A stretch of DNA of 64,000 nucleotides, from the NCBI RefSeq assembly GCF_019645835.1, contig NZ_CP080998.1, forward strand, positions 3,348,001 through 3,412,000, written 5' to 3'. The translations under genes were made by a program, and so were the position numbers. The notes beneath the pieces are model-generated. The model was not told the origin of the DNA. It searched no databases and was given only the letters and a program-made list of their open reading frames with translations. This document shows positions 46,993 through 55,711 of the stretch, one piece after another (position 1 is the stretch's first letter; each line of letters opens with the position of its first letter). The DNA is from Mycolicibacterium holsaticum DSM 44478 = JCM 12374 (lineage in GTDB: Bacteria > Actinomycetota > Actinomycetes > Mycobacteriales > Mycobacteriaceae).

Positions 46993-47925
46993 ATGAGCAA
47001 GCCCGAGATCGGCGTCTACCTACCCCAGATGGGCTTCACCTACGACGAGGTCCTGCACCGGACCCGTCGGTGCGAGCAGCTCGGCATCGACTCGGTGTGG
47101 CTCTATGACCACCTCTACGGACCGGGCGTTCCCGACTACCCGTCGCTGGAGGCGTGGACGCTGGCGACCGCGCTGCTCAGCAACACTGAGCGCATCGAGA
47201 TCGGACACATGGTGTTGTGCAACCAATTCCGTCATCCCGCGGTGCTGGCCAAGATGGCCACGACGCTCGATCAGATCTCGGCGGGTCGCCTGCAATTGGG
47301 AATCGGCAGCGGGTCGATCGAGGACGAGCACCACCGGGTGGGCCTGGACTGGGGAACGTTTCGGGAGCGCTCCGAGCGGCTGGGCGAGACGCTGGAGATC
47401 CTGCATCAGGCGTTCGCCGACGAGGTGATCGACTTCACCGGTAAACATTTCACCGTGCAGGACATGCCGATCAAACCGGGACCGGCCCGCCGGCCGCGCC
47501 CGCCGATCGTGGTGGGCGGTGTCGGCGAGAAGTACACGCTGCCGTTGGTGGCGCGGTATGCCGATGTGTGGAACGTGCCCACCTACGCGTTGGGCGAACT
47601 GGAATCGAAGACGTCGGTGCTGCGCCGGCTCTGCGAGCAGGCCGGCCGCGATCCGTCGACGATTGTGCTGTCGGTGGAGGCGGTGATGGCGCTGGCGCCC
47701 GATGACGCGTCGCTGCCGTCCGTGCGGCAGCTGGCCGAAAAGCGTTTCGGAGCACCGGCGTTCGGGCTGAAGGAGGGCGGGCTGGTCGGCACGGCGCCTG
47801 CCATCCTCGACCGCCTGCATCAGCTTCGGGAACTCGGCTTCGGCCAGATCGTATTGTTCACCCACGACCGCGCATCCGATGAGACGCTCGAGCTGCTGGC
47901 CGCCGAGGTGATCGCCAAGCTCTAG
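46993..47925 (+). CDS. LLM-class F420-dependent oxidoreductase
   Basis: A 310-residue luciferase-like enzyme. DSVWLYDHLYGPGVPDYPSLE, NTERIEIGHMVLCNQFRHPAVLAKMATTLDQ, LQLGIGSGSIEDEHHRVGL and PPIVVGGVGEKYTLPLVARYADVWN fit the F420-dependent TIGR/LLM group, and it is clearly distinct from the two other LLM genes here. The ATG at 46993 begins MSKPEIGVYLPQ; no strong ribosome binding site is visible. Its stop shares CTAG with the stop of the convergent acyl-CoA dehydrogenase. Confidence 0.87.
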   Translation: MSKPEIGVYLPQMGFTYDEVLHRTRRCEQLGIDSVWLYDHLYGPGVPDYPSLEAWTLATALLSNTERIEIGHMVLCNQFRHPAVLAKMATTLDQISAGRLQLGIGSGSIEDEHHRVGLDWGTFRERSERLGETLEILHQAFADEVIDFTGKHFTVQDMPIKPGPARRPRPPIVVGGVGEKYTLPLVARYADVWNVPTYALGELESKTSVLRRLCEQAGRDPSTIVLSVEAVMALAPDDASLPSVRQLAEKRFGAPAFGLKEGGLVGTAPAILDRLHQLRELGFGQIVLFTHDRASDETLELLAAEVIAKL

Positions 47926-49091
47926 CCGGGTCGCTTCGCCGGCGGCGAGTAGTTCGGGCGGCCCAGGCCCAACGCGTGCTGGGCGATCATGTTGCGGAAC
48001 ACCTCCAGCGTGCCGCCGTAGATGCCGGTGGGCACCGCCAACCGGAACAGGTACTCGCACGCCCCGTCGGCTGCGGCGCCGTCGGCCTCCACGGGCAGGG
48101 TCCCCGCGGCGCCGAGGATGTCCATCAGCTCCGGGGTGACCTCACGCATGGTCTGCGCGTTGGCGACCCGGCCGAACATGCCCGGGGTGCTGATCGCCGC
48201 CTCCATCCGGGAAATAGCGTGGCCCAGCCGATATTTCACCGCGTCGTCGTCGCCGGCGAGCGCGGCGACCTTGTCGATCGCCTCGCCGACCAGCAGGAGG
48301 TGTTCGGTCATGGTGGCGAGCTTCTGCAGCCCCTGGTCGTCGCGTTCGACGGTGCCGTGTTCGGCGTTGAGCGCTTCGCGCAGCACCGTCCAGCCGCCGT
48401 TGACCTCGCCGACCCGGTACCGGTCGGCGACGCGTACGTCGCTGTAGTAGGTGATGTTGGTGCGGTCGCCGTCGACGGTGCGCAACGGCTGGATCTCCAC
48501 ACCCGTGGTGTCCAGCGGCACCAGGAACATGGTCAGGCTCTGATGTTTGGGTGCATCCGGAGCGGTGTTGGTGATCAGGAAGACGTACTGGGCGTTGTGG
48601 GCGTTGGAGGTGAACATCTTGGAGCCGTTGATCACCCAGCCCTCACCGTCGCGCACCGCGCGTGTCTTGCAGGTGGCGACGTCCGAGCCGCCTTCGGGTT
48701 CGGTGTAGCCCAGACACAACCGCACGCGACCCGACAACACCTCCGGCAGCAGTTCGTCGAGCAACTCCGGTGCGGCGAACTGCTGCAGGCAGCGCGCCAC
48801 CATCATCGTGGTGGGCCAGTGGAACCACGGGGTGTGCGCGCGGCCGATCTCCAGTTCCCAGATGCGCCGGCACACGGCGGAGAAGCCGCCCTCGGACTCG
48901 GGTTTGAAGTCGGCGGCCAGATAGCCCTGCGCACCGAGCGCCAGATGCACACCCTCGTCGAAGTTCTCACCCGTCTCGCGGTCACGCCGGATGACGTCGT
49001 CGGTCACCAGGGTGCGCAGGACGCCGCGCAGTTCATCGCGGAACGCCCGGTCTTCGTCGGACAGTTGCACGTGCGAGAAATCCACCACCAC
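47922..49091 (-). CDS. Acyl-CoA dehydrogenase
   Basis: A 389-residue flavoenzyme of the acyl-CoA dehydrogenase family (N-terminal helical, beta and C-terminal helical domains). LCLGYTEPEGGSDVATCKTRAVRDGEGWVINGSKMFTS is the conserved FAD/substrate segment; TGIYGGTLEVFRNMIAQHALGLGRP is the C-terminal family signature. It would introduce a double bond into an acyl-CoA. Start is one of three consecutive GTG codons (49085, 49088, 49091) directly before DFSHVQLSDEDRAF. The catalytic base could not be placed with certainty. Confidence 0.88.
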   Translation of the reverse strand: MVVDFSHVQLSDEDRAFRDELRGVLRTLVTDDVIRRDRETGENFDEGVHLALGAQGYLAADFKPESEGGFSAVCRRIWELEIGRAHTPWFHWPTTMMVARCLQQFAAPELLDELLPEVLSGRVRLCLGYTEPEGGSDVATCKTRAVRDGEGWVINGSKMFTSNAHNAQYVFLITNTAPDAPKHQSLTMFLVPLDTTGVEIQPLRTVDGDRTNITYYSDVRVADRYRVGEVNGGWTVLREALNAEHGTVERDDQGLQKLATMTEHLLLVGEAIDKVAALAGDDDAVKYRLGHAISRMEAAISTPGMFGRVANAQTMREVTPELMDILGAAGTLPVEADGAAADGACEYLFRLAVPTGIYGGTLEVFRNMIAQHALGLGRPNYSPPAKRPG

Positions 49092-49094
49092 ACC

Positions 49095-49120
49095 GTGACA
49101 TTCAGCCGCATTTTTGTAAA
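49095..49120 (+). promoter_or_regulatory. Shared element copy 2: GTGACA-N14-TGTAAA
   Basis: GTGACA (49095-49100) and TGTAAA (49115-49120) flank 14 bases. Read as a promoter, TAAAGT (49117-49122) would be the -10 hexamer, 16 bases after GTGACA, and the ATG at 49129 starts 6 bases downstream, which fits leaderless transcription of the SRPBCC gene. Confidence 0.65.
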
Positions 49121-49128
49121 GTGAGCGG

Positions 49129-49596
49129 ATGGGTATCGTGACGACGACTTCGGAGACCACCTTTCACCAGGCACCGGAGGTGATCTACGACTTCGTCACC
49201 AACCCGGCGAACTGGACGAAGACCTATCCGGGCAGTGCGCACATCGGTGGCCTGCCCGCGAACCTGCCGCTGAAGGTCGGCGATACCTGGACCGAGGCGG
49301 GGCCTGACGGCGACCGCATCTTCACCTGGCACCTGGCCATCGCCATGCGTCCCACCATGTGGGTGTTCAACTCGGTCGGCCGCCTCGGTCACGACGCCGA
49401 GGGCAACGGCGGCATGGCGGGACGCATCACGGTGCACTATCACTTCACCCAACCCGGGGCCGGGATCACGTTGTTCACCAGGACCATGACGGTCGAGGCC
49501 TACAAGCACGCACCCCTGCCCGACGGGTTCTTCCGCACGGTCAACCCCGCCCACATCGACGCCTACCACGCCGCGGTCGCTAGGGAATTGACGTGA
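49129..49596 (+). CDS. SRPBCC-fold (polyketide cyclase-like) protein
   Basis: A 155-residue START/SRPBCC-type protein: SETTFHQAPEVIYDFVTNPANWTKTYPGSA is the first strand and helices, LPLKVGDTWTEAG follows, and a final long helix ends the chain after RTMTVEAYKHAPLPDG. These proteins have a hydrophobic cavity and may bind or modify lipids or aromatic compounds. The start is ATG 49129, close behind element copy 2. Its stop codon lies inside the left arm of a strong hairpin. Confidence 0.83.
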   Translation: MGIVTTTSETTFHQAPEVIYDFVTNPANWTKTYPGSAHIGGLPANLPLKVGDTWTEAGPDGDRIFTWHLAIAMRPTMWVFNSVGRLGHDAEGNGGMAGRITVHYHFTQPGAGITLFTRTMTVEAYKHAPLPDGFFRTVNPAHIDAYHAAVARELT

Positions 49597-49646
49597 TTTG
49601 TGTGCGTTTAGGCGCGCCACGCGCAACAAAACGCACACAAATCACG
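49592..49646. terminator. Strong bidirectional hairpin with 18-bp perfect stem
   Basis: cgtgatttgtgtgcgttt (49592-49609) pairs exactly with 49629-49646 around a 19-base loop. The TGA of the SRPBCC gene (49594-49596) is in the left arm and the stop of the convergent esterase (49642-49644) in the right arm, so it can terminate both transcripts. Arm ends are T-rich on either strand. Confidence 0.82.
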
Positions 49647-50559
49647 AGGGGCGGTGCAGTGCCCTGCGCAGCGCGGCGCCCTGCAGCGCGAACAACTGCT
49701 CGCTGATCTCCCAGTCCGGCAGCAGCGAATCGAACCCGTGACACGTGCCCGGGTACACGTGCAGCTCGGTCGACACCCCGGCCCGCAGCAACCGGCTCGC
49801 GTAGTCGATGGCTTCGTCGCGCAGCGGGTCGAGCTCCGAGCAGGTGATCAGAGCCGCTGGTACACCGGACAACTGGGTGCTGCGGGCCGGTGCGGCATCG
49901 TCGGACACCGGCTGTTCGCCCAGATAGTGGCGCCACATCCACCGCGCGGCCGGACCGTCGAATCCGGGGGTCGTGCCGAACTCGCCCTTCGACGGTGTCG
50001 CCCGATCGTCGAGCACCGGCTGATGCAGCAGCTGAAATACCACCGGCGGTGCGGATCCGGCGGCGGCGCGCTGGGCCAGCCGGGCCGCCAGCGCACCACC
50101 GGCGCTGCTACCCGCCACCGCCAGCCGGGCGGTGTCGATCCCCAGCTCCGCCGCGTTGGACACCGCCCCGCCCAGCACCGCCACGGCGTCGTCGAGCCCG
50201 GCCGGATACGGGTGCTCGGGGGCCAACCGGTAGTCGACGGAGATCACCGTGCAGCGGCCGCGTCTGGCGAACTCCACGCACTGTCGGTGATCGGTATCGA
50301 GGTTGCCCAGCACGAACGCCCCTGAGTGGCAGTAGATCACCGCCGGGGCCGGTGACGACGTGCCACGGTAGATCCGCACCGGGACCGAGCCCACCGCTCG
50401 GTTCTCGATCTCGACGCCGATGGTGTCGACACCGCGTGCGGCGTCGGCGCGGCGCTGGTTCAGCGAATCGCGGACCACGCCGAGCACACCCGGCGACAGG
50501 TCGGTGCGCGCGTCGGCGAAGTGGCGAAGCGCGGGGTCGAGCCGATCGACGATGTCCAC
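49642..50559 (-). CDS. HSL-family alpha/beta-hydrolase (esterase), last gene of the BVMO operon
   Basis: A 305-residue esterase of the hormone-sensitive-lipase family. The nucleophile Ser is in VAGSSAGGALAARL, Asp in CSELDPLRDEAIDYA and His in YPGTCHGFDSLLPDW. The oxyanion motif is YCHSGAFVLG, so the usual HGGG reads HSGA, a variation that may alter substrate preference. It begins at GTG 50559, 6 bases after the Baeyer-Villiger monooxygenase, which suggests it hydrolyses the ester or lactone made by that enzyme. The gene ends in the strong hairpin at 49592-49646. Confidence 0.9.
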   Translation of the reverse strand: MDIVDRLDPALRHFADARTDLSPGVLGVVRDSLNQRRADAARGVDTIGVEIENRAVGSVPVRIYRGTSSPAPAVIYCHSGAFVLGNLDTDHRQCVEFARRGRCTVISVDYRLAPEHPYPAGLDDAVAVLGGAVSNAAELGIDTARLAVAGSSAGGALAARLAQRAAAGSAPPVVFQLLHQPVLDDRATPSKGEFGTTPGFDGPAARWMWRHYLGEQPVSDDAAPARSTQLSGVPAALITCSELDPLRDEAIDYASRLLRAGVSTELHVYPGTCHGFDSLLPDWEISEQLFALQGAALRRALHRPS

Positions 50560-50565
50560 GGCCGG

Positions 50566-52068
50566 CTACCGGTGTGCCGCCGAATGCGACTCGGCGCCAG
50601 CGGTATTCGAGAGAACCGGTGGGTCGAACGTGTAGTCGGCGGGCCGGAAGCGACGCGTCATCGCCCAGAACGCCCGCGCGCTGCGCGGCCACTGGGTGAC
50701 CACTCGGCCGTTGGCGGCGCGGAAGTAGTTGCTGCACCGGGTGAGCCACACGGTGCCCTGCATCCATTCGTCGATCCTGGCCAGAAACTCGGCCGTGGTC
50801 GACGGCCGCACCGCCACATACGATTTGTTCTTGCGCCGCAGGTATTTGAGTGCGCGCACCACGTAGCGGGCCTGCGCCTCGAGGATGAAGATGACGCTGT
50901 TGGAGCCGACGTTGGTGTTGGGACCGTAGAGCATGAAGAAGTTCGGGAAGTCAGGGACGGTCATGCCCAGGTAGGCGTGCGCCCCGTCGCGCCACGTGTG
51001 CCGCAGCGTCGTTCCGTGCTCGCCGACGACGTCGATCTGACCGAGGTAGTCCGCCGCGGCGTAGCCGGTCGCGCAGAGCACGACGTCGACGTCGAGTTCG
51101 GTGCCGTCCTCGGTGACCAGGCTGCGTGCGCGTAGCGAGCGCGCGGGGCTGGCGATCACCTCGACGTGCCGTTGGGTCAACGTCTGCAGGTAGTCGGTGG
51201 CGAACACCAGCCGTTTACAGCCCAGCGGGTGCTCCGGGGTGAGCTTGGTCCGCAGGTCGGCGTCGGGCACGGTGGCCTCCAGCACGCGCAGCGCGATGTC
51301 CCTGAACTCCTGGGTCTTGTCGCTGCCGTGCTCGATCACCGAGATGTTGGACTCGCTGCGCAGCCACAGCCGGGTGCGGTAGATCTTCTTGGCGAACGGG
51401 ACGTAGCGGAAGGCCCACTTCTCGCGCTCGGAGTAGGACCGATCGGGTTTGGGCAGCACCCACGTCGGCGAGCGCTGCACCGAGTACACCTTCCTGGCCA
51501 CCTTCGCGACCTCGGGGATCAGCTGTGCCGCGGTGGATCCGGTGCCCAGCACGGCCACCCGGGCGTCGGCGAGGTCCACGGTGTGGTCCCAGCGGGCGGT
51601 GTGCATCAGCGTTCCGGTGAACGGCTCTTCTTCGGCCAGTTCGGGCAGCACGGGCCGGGTGAACAGCCCGACCGCGGAGACCACGATGTCGAATTCGTAG
51701 GTGGCGCTGTCGGCGGCGGTCAGCCGCCATCTGCCAGCCTCACTGTCCCAGTGTGCCGCGACGATCTCGGTGTGCAGCCGCAGGTTCGGTTCGAGCGCAT
51801 AGCGCCGGGCACAGTTCTCGAAGTACTCGAGGATCTCCGGCTGCGCCGACCACAACCGCGACCAGTTCGCGTTCAAGTCAAACGAGTAGGAGTACAAATG
51901 CGACTTGACGTCGCACGCCAGCCCCGGATACGTATTGATCCGCCAGGTTCCGCCGACACCGTCTTCCCGGTCGAAGATCGTGAAGTTCTCAAATCCGGCT
52001 TTTCGCAGGAAGATTCCCAGCGCCAGCCCACCCGGTCCGGCGCCGATGATGCCGACCGAGGGGCTCAT
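50566..52068 (-). CDS. Flavin monooxygenase of the Baeyer-Villiger type
   Basis: A 500-residue NADPH- and FAD-dependent monooxygenase. Rossmann motifs GAGPGG (9-14) and GTGSTA (175-180) flank the type I Baeyer-Villiger fingerprint F-x-G-x3-H-x3-W-D, read as FTGTLMHTARWD at 150-161. It would insert oxygen next to a ketone, giving an ester or lactone. The ATG at 52068 overlaps the SDR stop. Partner genes fit this chemistry: P450, alcohol dehydrogenase and SDR could generate the ketone, and the following esterase could cleave the product. The substrate, perhaps a steroid, terpenoid or long-chain ketone, is not readable. Confidence 0.92.
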   Translation of the reverse strand: MSPSVGIIGAGPGGLALGIFLRKAGFENFTIFDREDGVGGTWRINTYPGLACDVKSHLYSYSFDLNANWSRLWSAQPEILEYFENCARRYALEPNLRLHTEIVAAHWDSEAGRWRLTAADSATYEFDIVVSAVGLFTRPVLPELAEEEPFTGTLMHTARWDHTVDLADARVAVLGTGSTAAQLIPEVAKVARKVYSVQRSPTWVLPKPDRSYSEREKWAFRYVPFAKKIYRTRLWLRSESNISVIEHGSDKTQEFRDIALRVLEATVPDADLRTKLTPEHPLGCKRLVFATDYLQTLTQRHVEVIASPARSLRARSLVTEDGTELDVDVVLCATGYAAADYLGQIDVVGEHGTTLRHTWRDGAHAYLGMTVPDFPNFFMLYGPNTNVGSNSVIFILEAQARYVVRALKYLRRKNKSYVAVRPSTTAEFLARIDEWMQGTVWLTRCSNYFRAANGRVVTQWPRSARAFWAMTRRFRPADYTFDPPVLSNTAGAESHSAAHR

Positions 52069-52772
52069 CCGATTCGCAGGCATTGCCCTCCGTCGACCAC
52101 AAGCTCGCTTCCCGTGATGAACGACGCGTGCTCGGAGACCAGGAACGCCACCGCGTCGGCGACCTCGACCGGTCGGCCGAGACGGCCGAACGACGCGGTG
52201 AGCCTGCTCTGCGTGGCGTCGTCGAGCATCGGTGTCTCGATCGGCCCGGGAAACACCGCGTTCACCCGGATGTCGTCGCGGGCGAGTTCGGCGGCGGCGA
52301 TCTGGGTCAGCCCGCGCAGCGCCCATTTCGACGATCCGTAGGCGGCGTGGTTGGGGAACGGCCGCATCGCGCCGGTGCTGCACGTGTTCACGATCGCCGC
52401 CCCTTCGGCCGCCCGGAGCTGGTCAAGGGCGGCCTGGATGCCCAGGAACGGACCGAGACAGTTGACCCGCCAACTGCTTTCGAAGCCCTGCGCGGTCTCC
52501 TCGCCGAGCCCGGCCCGGTGCAGCACCCCGGCGTTGTTGATCAACGTGGTGAGCGCCCCGAACCGTTCGACCGTCGCATCGACCGCCACGCGCCACTGCG
52601 CTTCGGAGGTGACGTCGAGCCCGACCGCGAAAACACCGTCGTCGGGTGCGTGGACGGGCAGCACATCGCACGCGGCGACCAGGAACCCGTCCGCGCGCAG
52701 CCGCGCCACGATCGCCGCGCCCTGCCCGCGCGCGGCACCGGTCACCAGCGCCACCCCGGCGGTCGCCGTCAC
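52065..52772 (-). CDS. Short-chain dehydrogenase/reductase of the BVMO operon
   Basis: A 235-residue SDR with TGAARGQGAAIVARL (NAD site), INNAGVLHRAG, NTCSTGAMRPFPNHAAYGSSKWAL (catalytic Ser, Tyr, Lys) and FITGSELVVDGG. ACDVL after the second strand has an Asp, so NAD is likely. The GTG at 52772 overlaps the aldolase stop and its own stop overlaps the monooxygenase start, so it lies inside the operon. Its probable job is oxidation of an alcohol to the ketone used by the monooxygenase, by inference. Confidence 0.9.
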   Translation of the reverse strand: MTATAGVALVTGAARGQGAAIVARLRADGFLVAACDVLPVHAPDDGVFAVGLDVTSEAQWRVAVDATVERFGALTTLINNAGVLHRAGLGEETAQGFESSWRVNCLGPFLGIQAALDQLRAAEGAAIVNTCSTGAMRPFPNHAAYGSSKWALRGLTQIAAAELARDDIRVNAVFPGPIETPMLDDATQSRLTASFGRLGRPVEVADAVAFLVSEHASFITGSELVVDGGQCLRIG

Positions 52773-53515
52773 TGCGCCTCCCGCAGATGTTCGGCGACGC
52801 CGCGACGCAGTGCCTGCGTCTCCGACGCCAGCGTGATCATCTGAAATCCCAGTCGTGCCATAGCCTTTCCCGGCACTCCCGCGCCGGCATGGACGCCGGC
52901 GATCAGCCCTGCCGCTGCGGCGGTGGCATGGATCCGGGCGATGGCCTCCTGCACGACGGGTGCGGTCCAGGCCTGCGCGGGGCGGTGTCCGAGGCAGATG
53001 GCCAGGTCCGCCGGGCCCACGTAGATCCCCGAAAGCCCGGGTACGGCGCAGATCTCGTCAAGTGCCGCGAGCCCGCGTGCGGTCTCGACCATGGCGAACA
53101 CCGTTGCCCGCGCTTCGTGCCCGGCGGGGTCGAGACCCAGGTCGGCGCGCAGCGGGCCGTAGCTGCGGACCCCGGCGGGCGCGTACCGCGTCGCGGCCAC
53201 CGCCGCGGCGGCCTGTTCGGCGGACTCGACCATCGCGACGATCACCGCGTCGGCCCCGGCGTCGAGTACCCGGCCGATCGGCGCGGGGTCCGCCGACGGC
53301 AGCCGCACCGCCGTGCCGATCGGCACGTGCTCGAGCCGGCGCAACAGCAGGGCGGCGTCGGCGTCGTCGAGATAGCCGTGCTGGACGTCGAATCCGACGT
53401 AGTCGTAACCGGCGCGGGCGAACTCTTCGGGGCCGTTGCTGGTCGGGCCCACCACCCAGCCGCCCCACACGTGTTCTTTGGTGGCCAGCGCCTGCTGCAG
53501 CCTGCTGGGGTTCAC
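52769..53515 (-). CDS. HpcH/HpaI-family aldolase/lyase
   Basis: A 248-residue class II metal-dependent aldolase of the HpcH/HpaI family. VGFDVQHGYLDDADAALLLRRL has the His that acts as base, VFAMVETARGLAALDEICAVPGLSGIYVGPADLAICLGH carries the metal ligands Glu and Asp, and GVHAGAG ends the barrel. It would split a hydroxy-oxo acid to pyruvate and an aldehyde, or act in reverse. The GTG at 53515 overlaps the alcohol dehydrogenase stop (GTGA). Confidence 0.9.
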   Translation of the reverse strand: MNPSRLQQALATKEHVWGGWVVGPTSNGPEEFARAGYDYVGFDVQHGYLDDADAALLLRRLEHVPIGTAVRLPSADPAPIGRVLDAGADAVIVAMVESAEQAAAAVAATRYAPAGVRSYGPLRADLGLDPAGHEARATVFAMVETARGLAALDEICAVPGLSGIYVGPADLAICLGHRPAQAWTAPVVQEAIARIHATAAAAGLIAGVHAGAGVPGKAMARLGFQMITLASETQALRRGVAEHLREAQ

Positions 53516-54480
53516 TCGACGATCGCTATCTTGATGCGTTCGGGCACCGGGCGGCAGGCCAGTTCGAACGCCGCCTGAACCTGCTCGACGCCGAACGTGT
53601 GGGTGAGGTATGCGGGAAGCAGGTCGGGATGGCGGCGGGCGAAGTCGTCGGCGGCGCATAACATTCGGCGCCGGTCCAGGGTCACGCCCGATTTGAGCGT
53701 CAGGTTGTTGCGCAGCATGGTGCGCATGCTGATCGGATAGCTGTCGTCGTCGGGCACGCCGAAGTAGAACACGGTGCCACCGGGTGCGGCGGCCTCGACG
53801 GCGTGTCCGAGGGTGGCAACCTGGTGCCCGACGGCCTCGATCACGACGTCGGGACGGTCGTCGGGCCTCAGGTGGCTGACCCACCGGTCGCTGGTGGCGC
53901 GCACGATGGTGTCGACGCCGAACTGCGCTCCGATTCCGTCACGGTCGACGGGATCCACACCGGTCACCCGGCGGGCACCGAACGCCTTTGCCGCGTAGGA
54001 GAACAGCAGTCCGATGGAGCCCTGTCCGATGACCGCGACGTGGCGGCCCTTGAGGCTGCCGATCTGCTCGATCGCGTACAGCACACACGCCAGCGGCTGC
54101 AGGGCGACCGCGTGCTGGGGGCTCAGCGCCGGGTCGTATGGCGCCAACCCGTCACCGTCGGCCACGACGTGTTGCATGAGACCGTCGAAGCCCGATGCCC
54201 AACCCACGACGGGATCGCCGATCCCGTGGCTGCGGTGCCGGCTCGCGACCACCTCGCCGACGACCTCGTGAATCGGGAAGCCCGGCTTCTCCGCGGCGGA
54301 TTGTCCCGCGTCGCCGGCGATTTTGCCGCGCACACCGCGAAACGGCGGCAGATCGCTGCCGCACACCCCGGCCGCGCGGAACCGCAGCAGCACCTGCCGG
54401 TCGCCCAGCGATTCAGGTGAGATCTCGGCGACGTCGTGACGTTCGAAGGTGTAGGGCGCCACCAACCGGTATGACCACAC
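53512..54480 (-). CDS. Zinc-type alcohol dehydrogenase (threonine dehydrogenase-like MDR)
   Basis: A 322-residue medium-chain dehydrogenase. The catalytic Zn Cys is in AAGVCGSDLPPFRG, the Glu/His region is FPIHEVVGEVVASRH, the NAD motif GQGSIGLLFSYAAKAFGARRVTGVDP. The four-Cys structural zinc lobe of classical alcohol dehydrogenases is absent, as in some shorter members. The start is GTG 54480, one base after the P450 stop. It probably oxidises an alcohol released by the P450; the substrate is unknown. Confidence 0.87.
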   Translation of the reverse strand: MWSYRLVAPYTFERHDVAEISPESLGDRQVLLRFRAAGVCGSDLPPFRGVRGKIAGDAGQSAAEKPGFPIHEVVGEVVASRHRSHGIGDPVVGWASGFDGLMQHVVADGDGLAPYDPALSPQHAVALQPLACVLYAIEQIGSLKGRHVAVIGQGSIGLLFSYAAKAFGARRVTGVDPVDRDGIGAQFGVDTIVRATSDRWVSHLRPDDRPDVVIEAVGHQVATLGHAVEAAAPGGTVFYFGVPDDDSYPISMRTMLRNNLTLKSGVTLDRRRMLCAADDFARRHPDLLPAYLTHTFGVEQVQAAFELACRPVPERIKIAIVE

Positions 54481-54481
54481 G

Positions 54482-55711
54482 TCAGACCTCCACCTGGACG
54501 GGAACGCTGTTCCAGCCCCACTGGAAGCTCGACGGCGGACGCGATGCGGCCTCGCCGATGATGCGCCACTCGGGGACCCGACGCAGCCACTCCTGCACCA
54601 GGACGGCGATCTCGAGGCGCGCGAGATGCACGCCGAGGCAGAAGTGTTGGCCGCGGCCGAATGCCAGCAGGCGCTCGATCGGGCGGTTCCAGATGAACGC
54701 GTCGGGGTCGGGGTATTCGCGTTCGTCGCGGTTGGCCGAGGCCAGCAGCGTGATGACTCTGCTGCCCGGGACCAACGTGGTGCCTGCGACGGTGAACGGT
54801 TTGCGTACGGTGCGGGCGAACCATTGCGCGGGTGCGCAGTAGCGGATCATCTCTTCGCGCGCGACCGGCACGTTGGCCGCCGGGTCGGTCCGCACGGCCC
54901 CCAGTTGGCCGGGATGTTTGGCGAGTTCCCATAACCCGTGCGCCACGATTTTCGGCACGGTCTCGGTGCCGCCGATGAAGACGGCCAGCATCTGCGTGGC
55001 GGCTTCGACGTCGTTGAACGCCGAACCGTCGGGCAGCCGGTACTCGACGAGGTTATCGGCGATCGGATTGTGTCCGGCCTCGGCGCGACTGCGCTGCACC
55101 AGCGGGATGAGGTATTCCAGATACCCGGGCCGGGCGTTGGCCACCTCCACGCCGCTGCCCGGCTGAGCGAGGTTGCCCGCGTTGACGGTGGCCAGCACCT
55201 CGGGCGCGAGTTCGGTTGGCATGCGCAGCAAGTCGCAGACGATCGAGGCGGCCACGATACCGCCGTACTCCTGGGTGAGGTCGAATGTCCCCCGCGGCAG
55301 CAGTTCGTCGAGGCGCTCGTTGGCAAGGACGCGGATCCGGTCGGCCAGCGCGGTGACGGGCTTGGGCCGGAACTGCCCGGCGGTGCAGCGGCGCACGCCC
55401 TCGTAGATCGGGCTGTCGAAGTTGGCGTGAAACGGCATCGGGTGCAGCGGCGGGTCGGGCACCGGGCCGTTGTTGTGGCGCGCCAGAACGGTTGCGGCGG
55501 GCAGCGTCCCCTCCGACGCGACGAAGGTGCCGTCGTTGACCTCCAGCACCCGCCAGATGTCGTCGAACCGCGACAGCGCATAGGTGTCCCACTTGTCGAT
55601 GTAGTACACCGGATACTCGTCGCGCAGCACCCGGTAGTACGACAGCGGATCGGCCATCACGGCCGGATCGAACGGATCGTAGGAAAAGCCTTGCTGCACG
55701 GTCGTCGTCAT
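54482..55711 (-). CDS. Cytochrome P450
   Basis: A 409-residue soluble bacterial P450. The heme-binding loop FGRGQHFCLGVHLA places the Cys ligand at 358; the ExxR helix is in REEMIRYCAP, with meander RPIERLLAFGRG. The I-helix oxygen-activation motif reads IGGTETVPK instead of the more usual GxDTT, with Glu in place of Asp. It is second in the operon: its ATG overlaps the NIPSNAP-like stop. No ferredoxin is adjacent, so electrons must come from another ferredoxin, for example the one at 60048-60239. Confidence 0.92.
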   Translation of the reverse strand: MTTTVQQGFSYDPFDPAVMADPLSYYRVLRDEYPVYYIDKWDTYALSRFDDIWRVLEVNDGTFVASEGTLPAATVLARHNNGPVPDPPLHPMPFHANFDSPIYEGVRRCTAGQFRPKPVTALADRIRVLANERLDELLPRGTFDLTQEYGGIVAASIVCDLLRMPTELAPEVLATVNAGNLAQPGSGVEVANARPGYLEYLIPLVQRSRAEAGHNPIADNLVEYRLPDGSAFNDVEAATQMLAVFIGGTETVPKIVAHGLWELAKHPGQLGAVRTDPAANVPVAREEMIRYCAPAQWFARTVRKPFTVAGTTLVPGSRVITLLASANRDEREYPDPDAFIWNRPIERLLAFGRGQHFCLGVHLARLEIAVLVQEWLRRVPEWRIIGEAASRPPSSFQWGWNSVPVQVEV

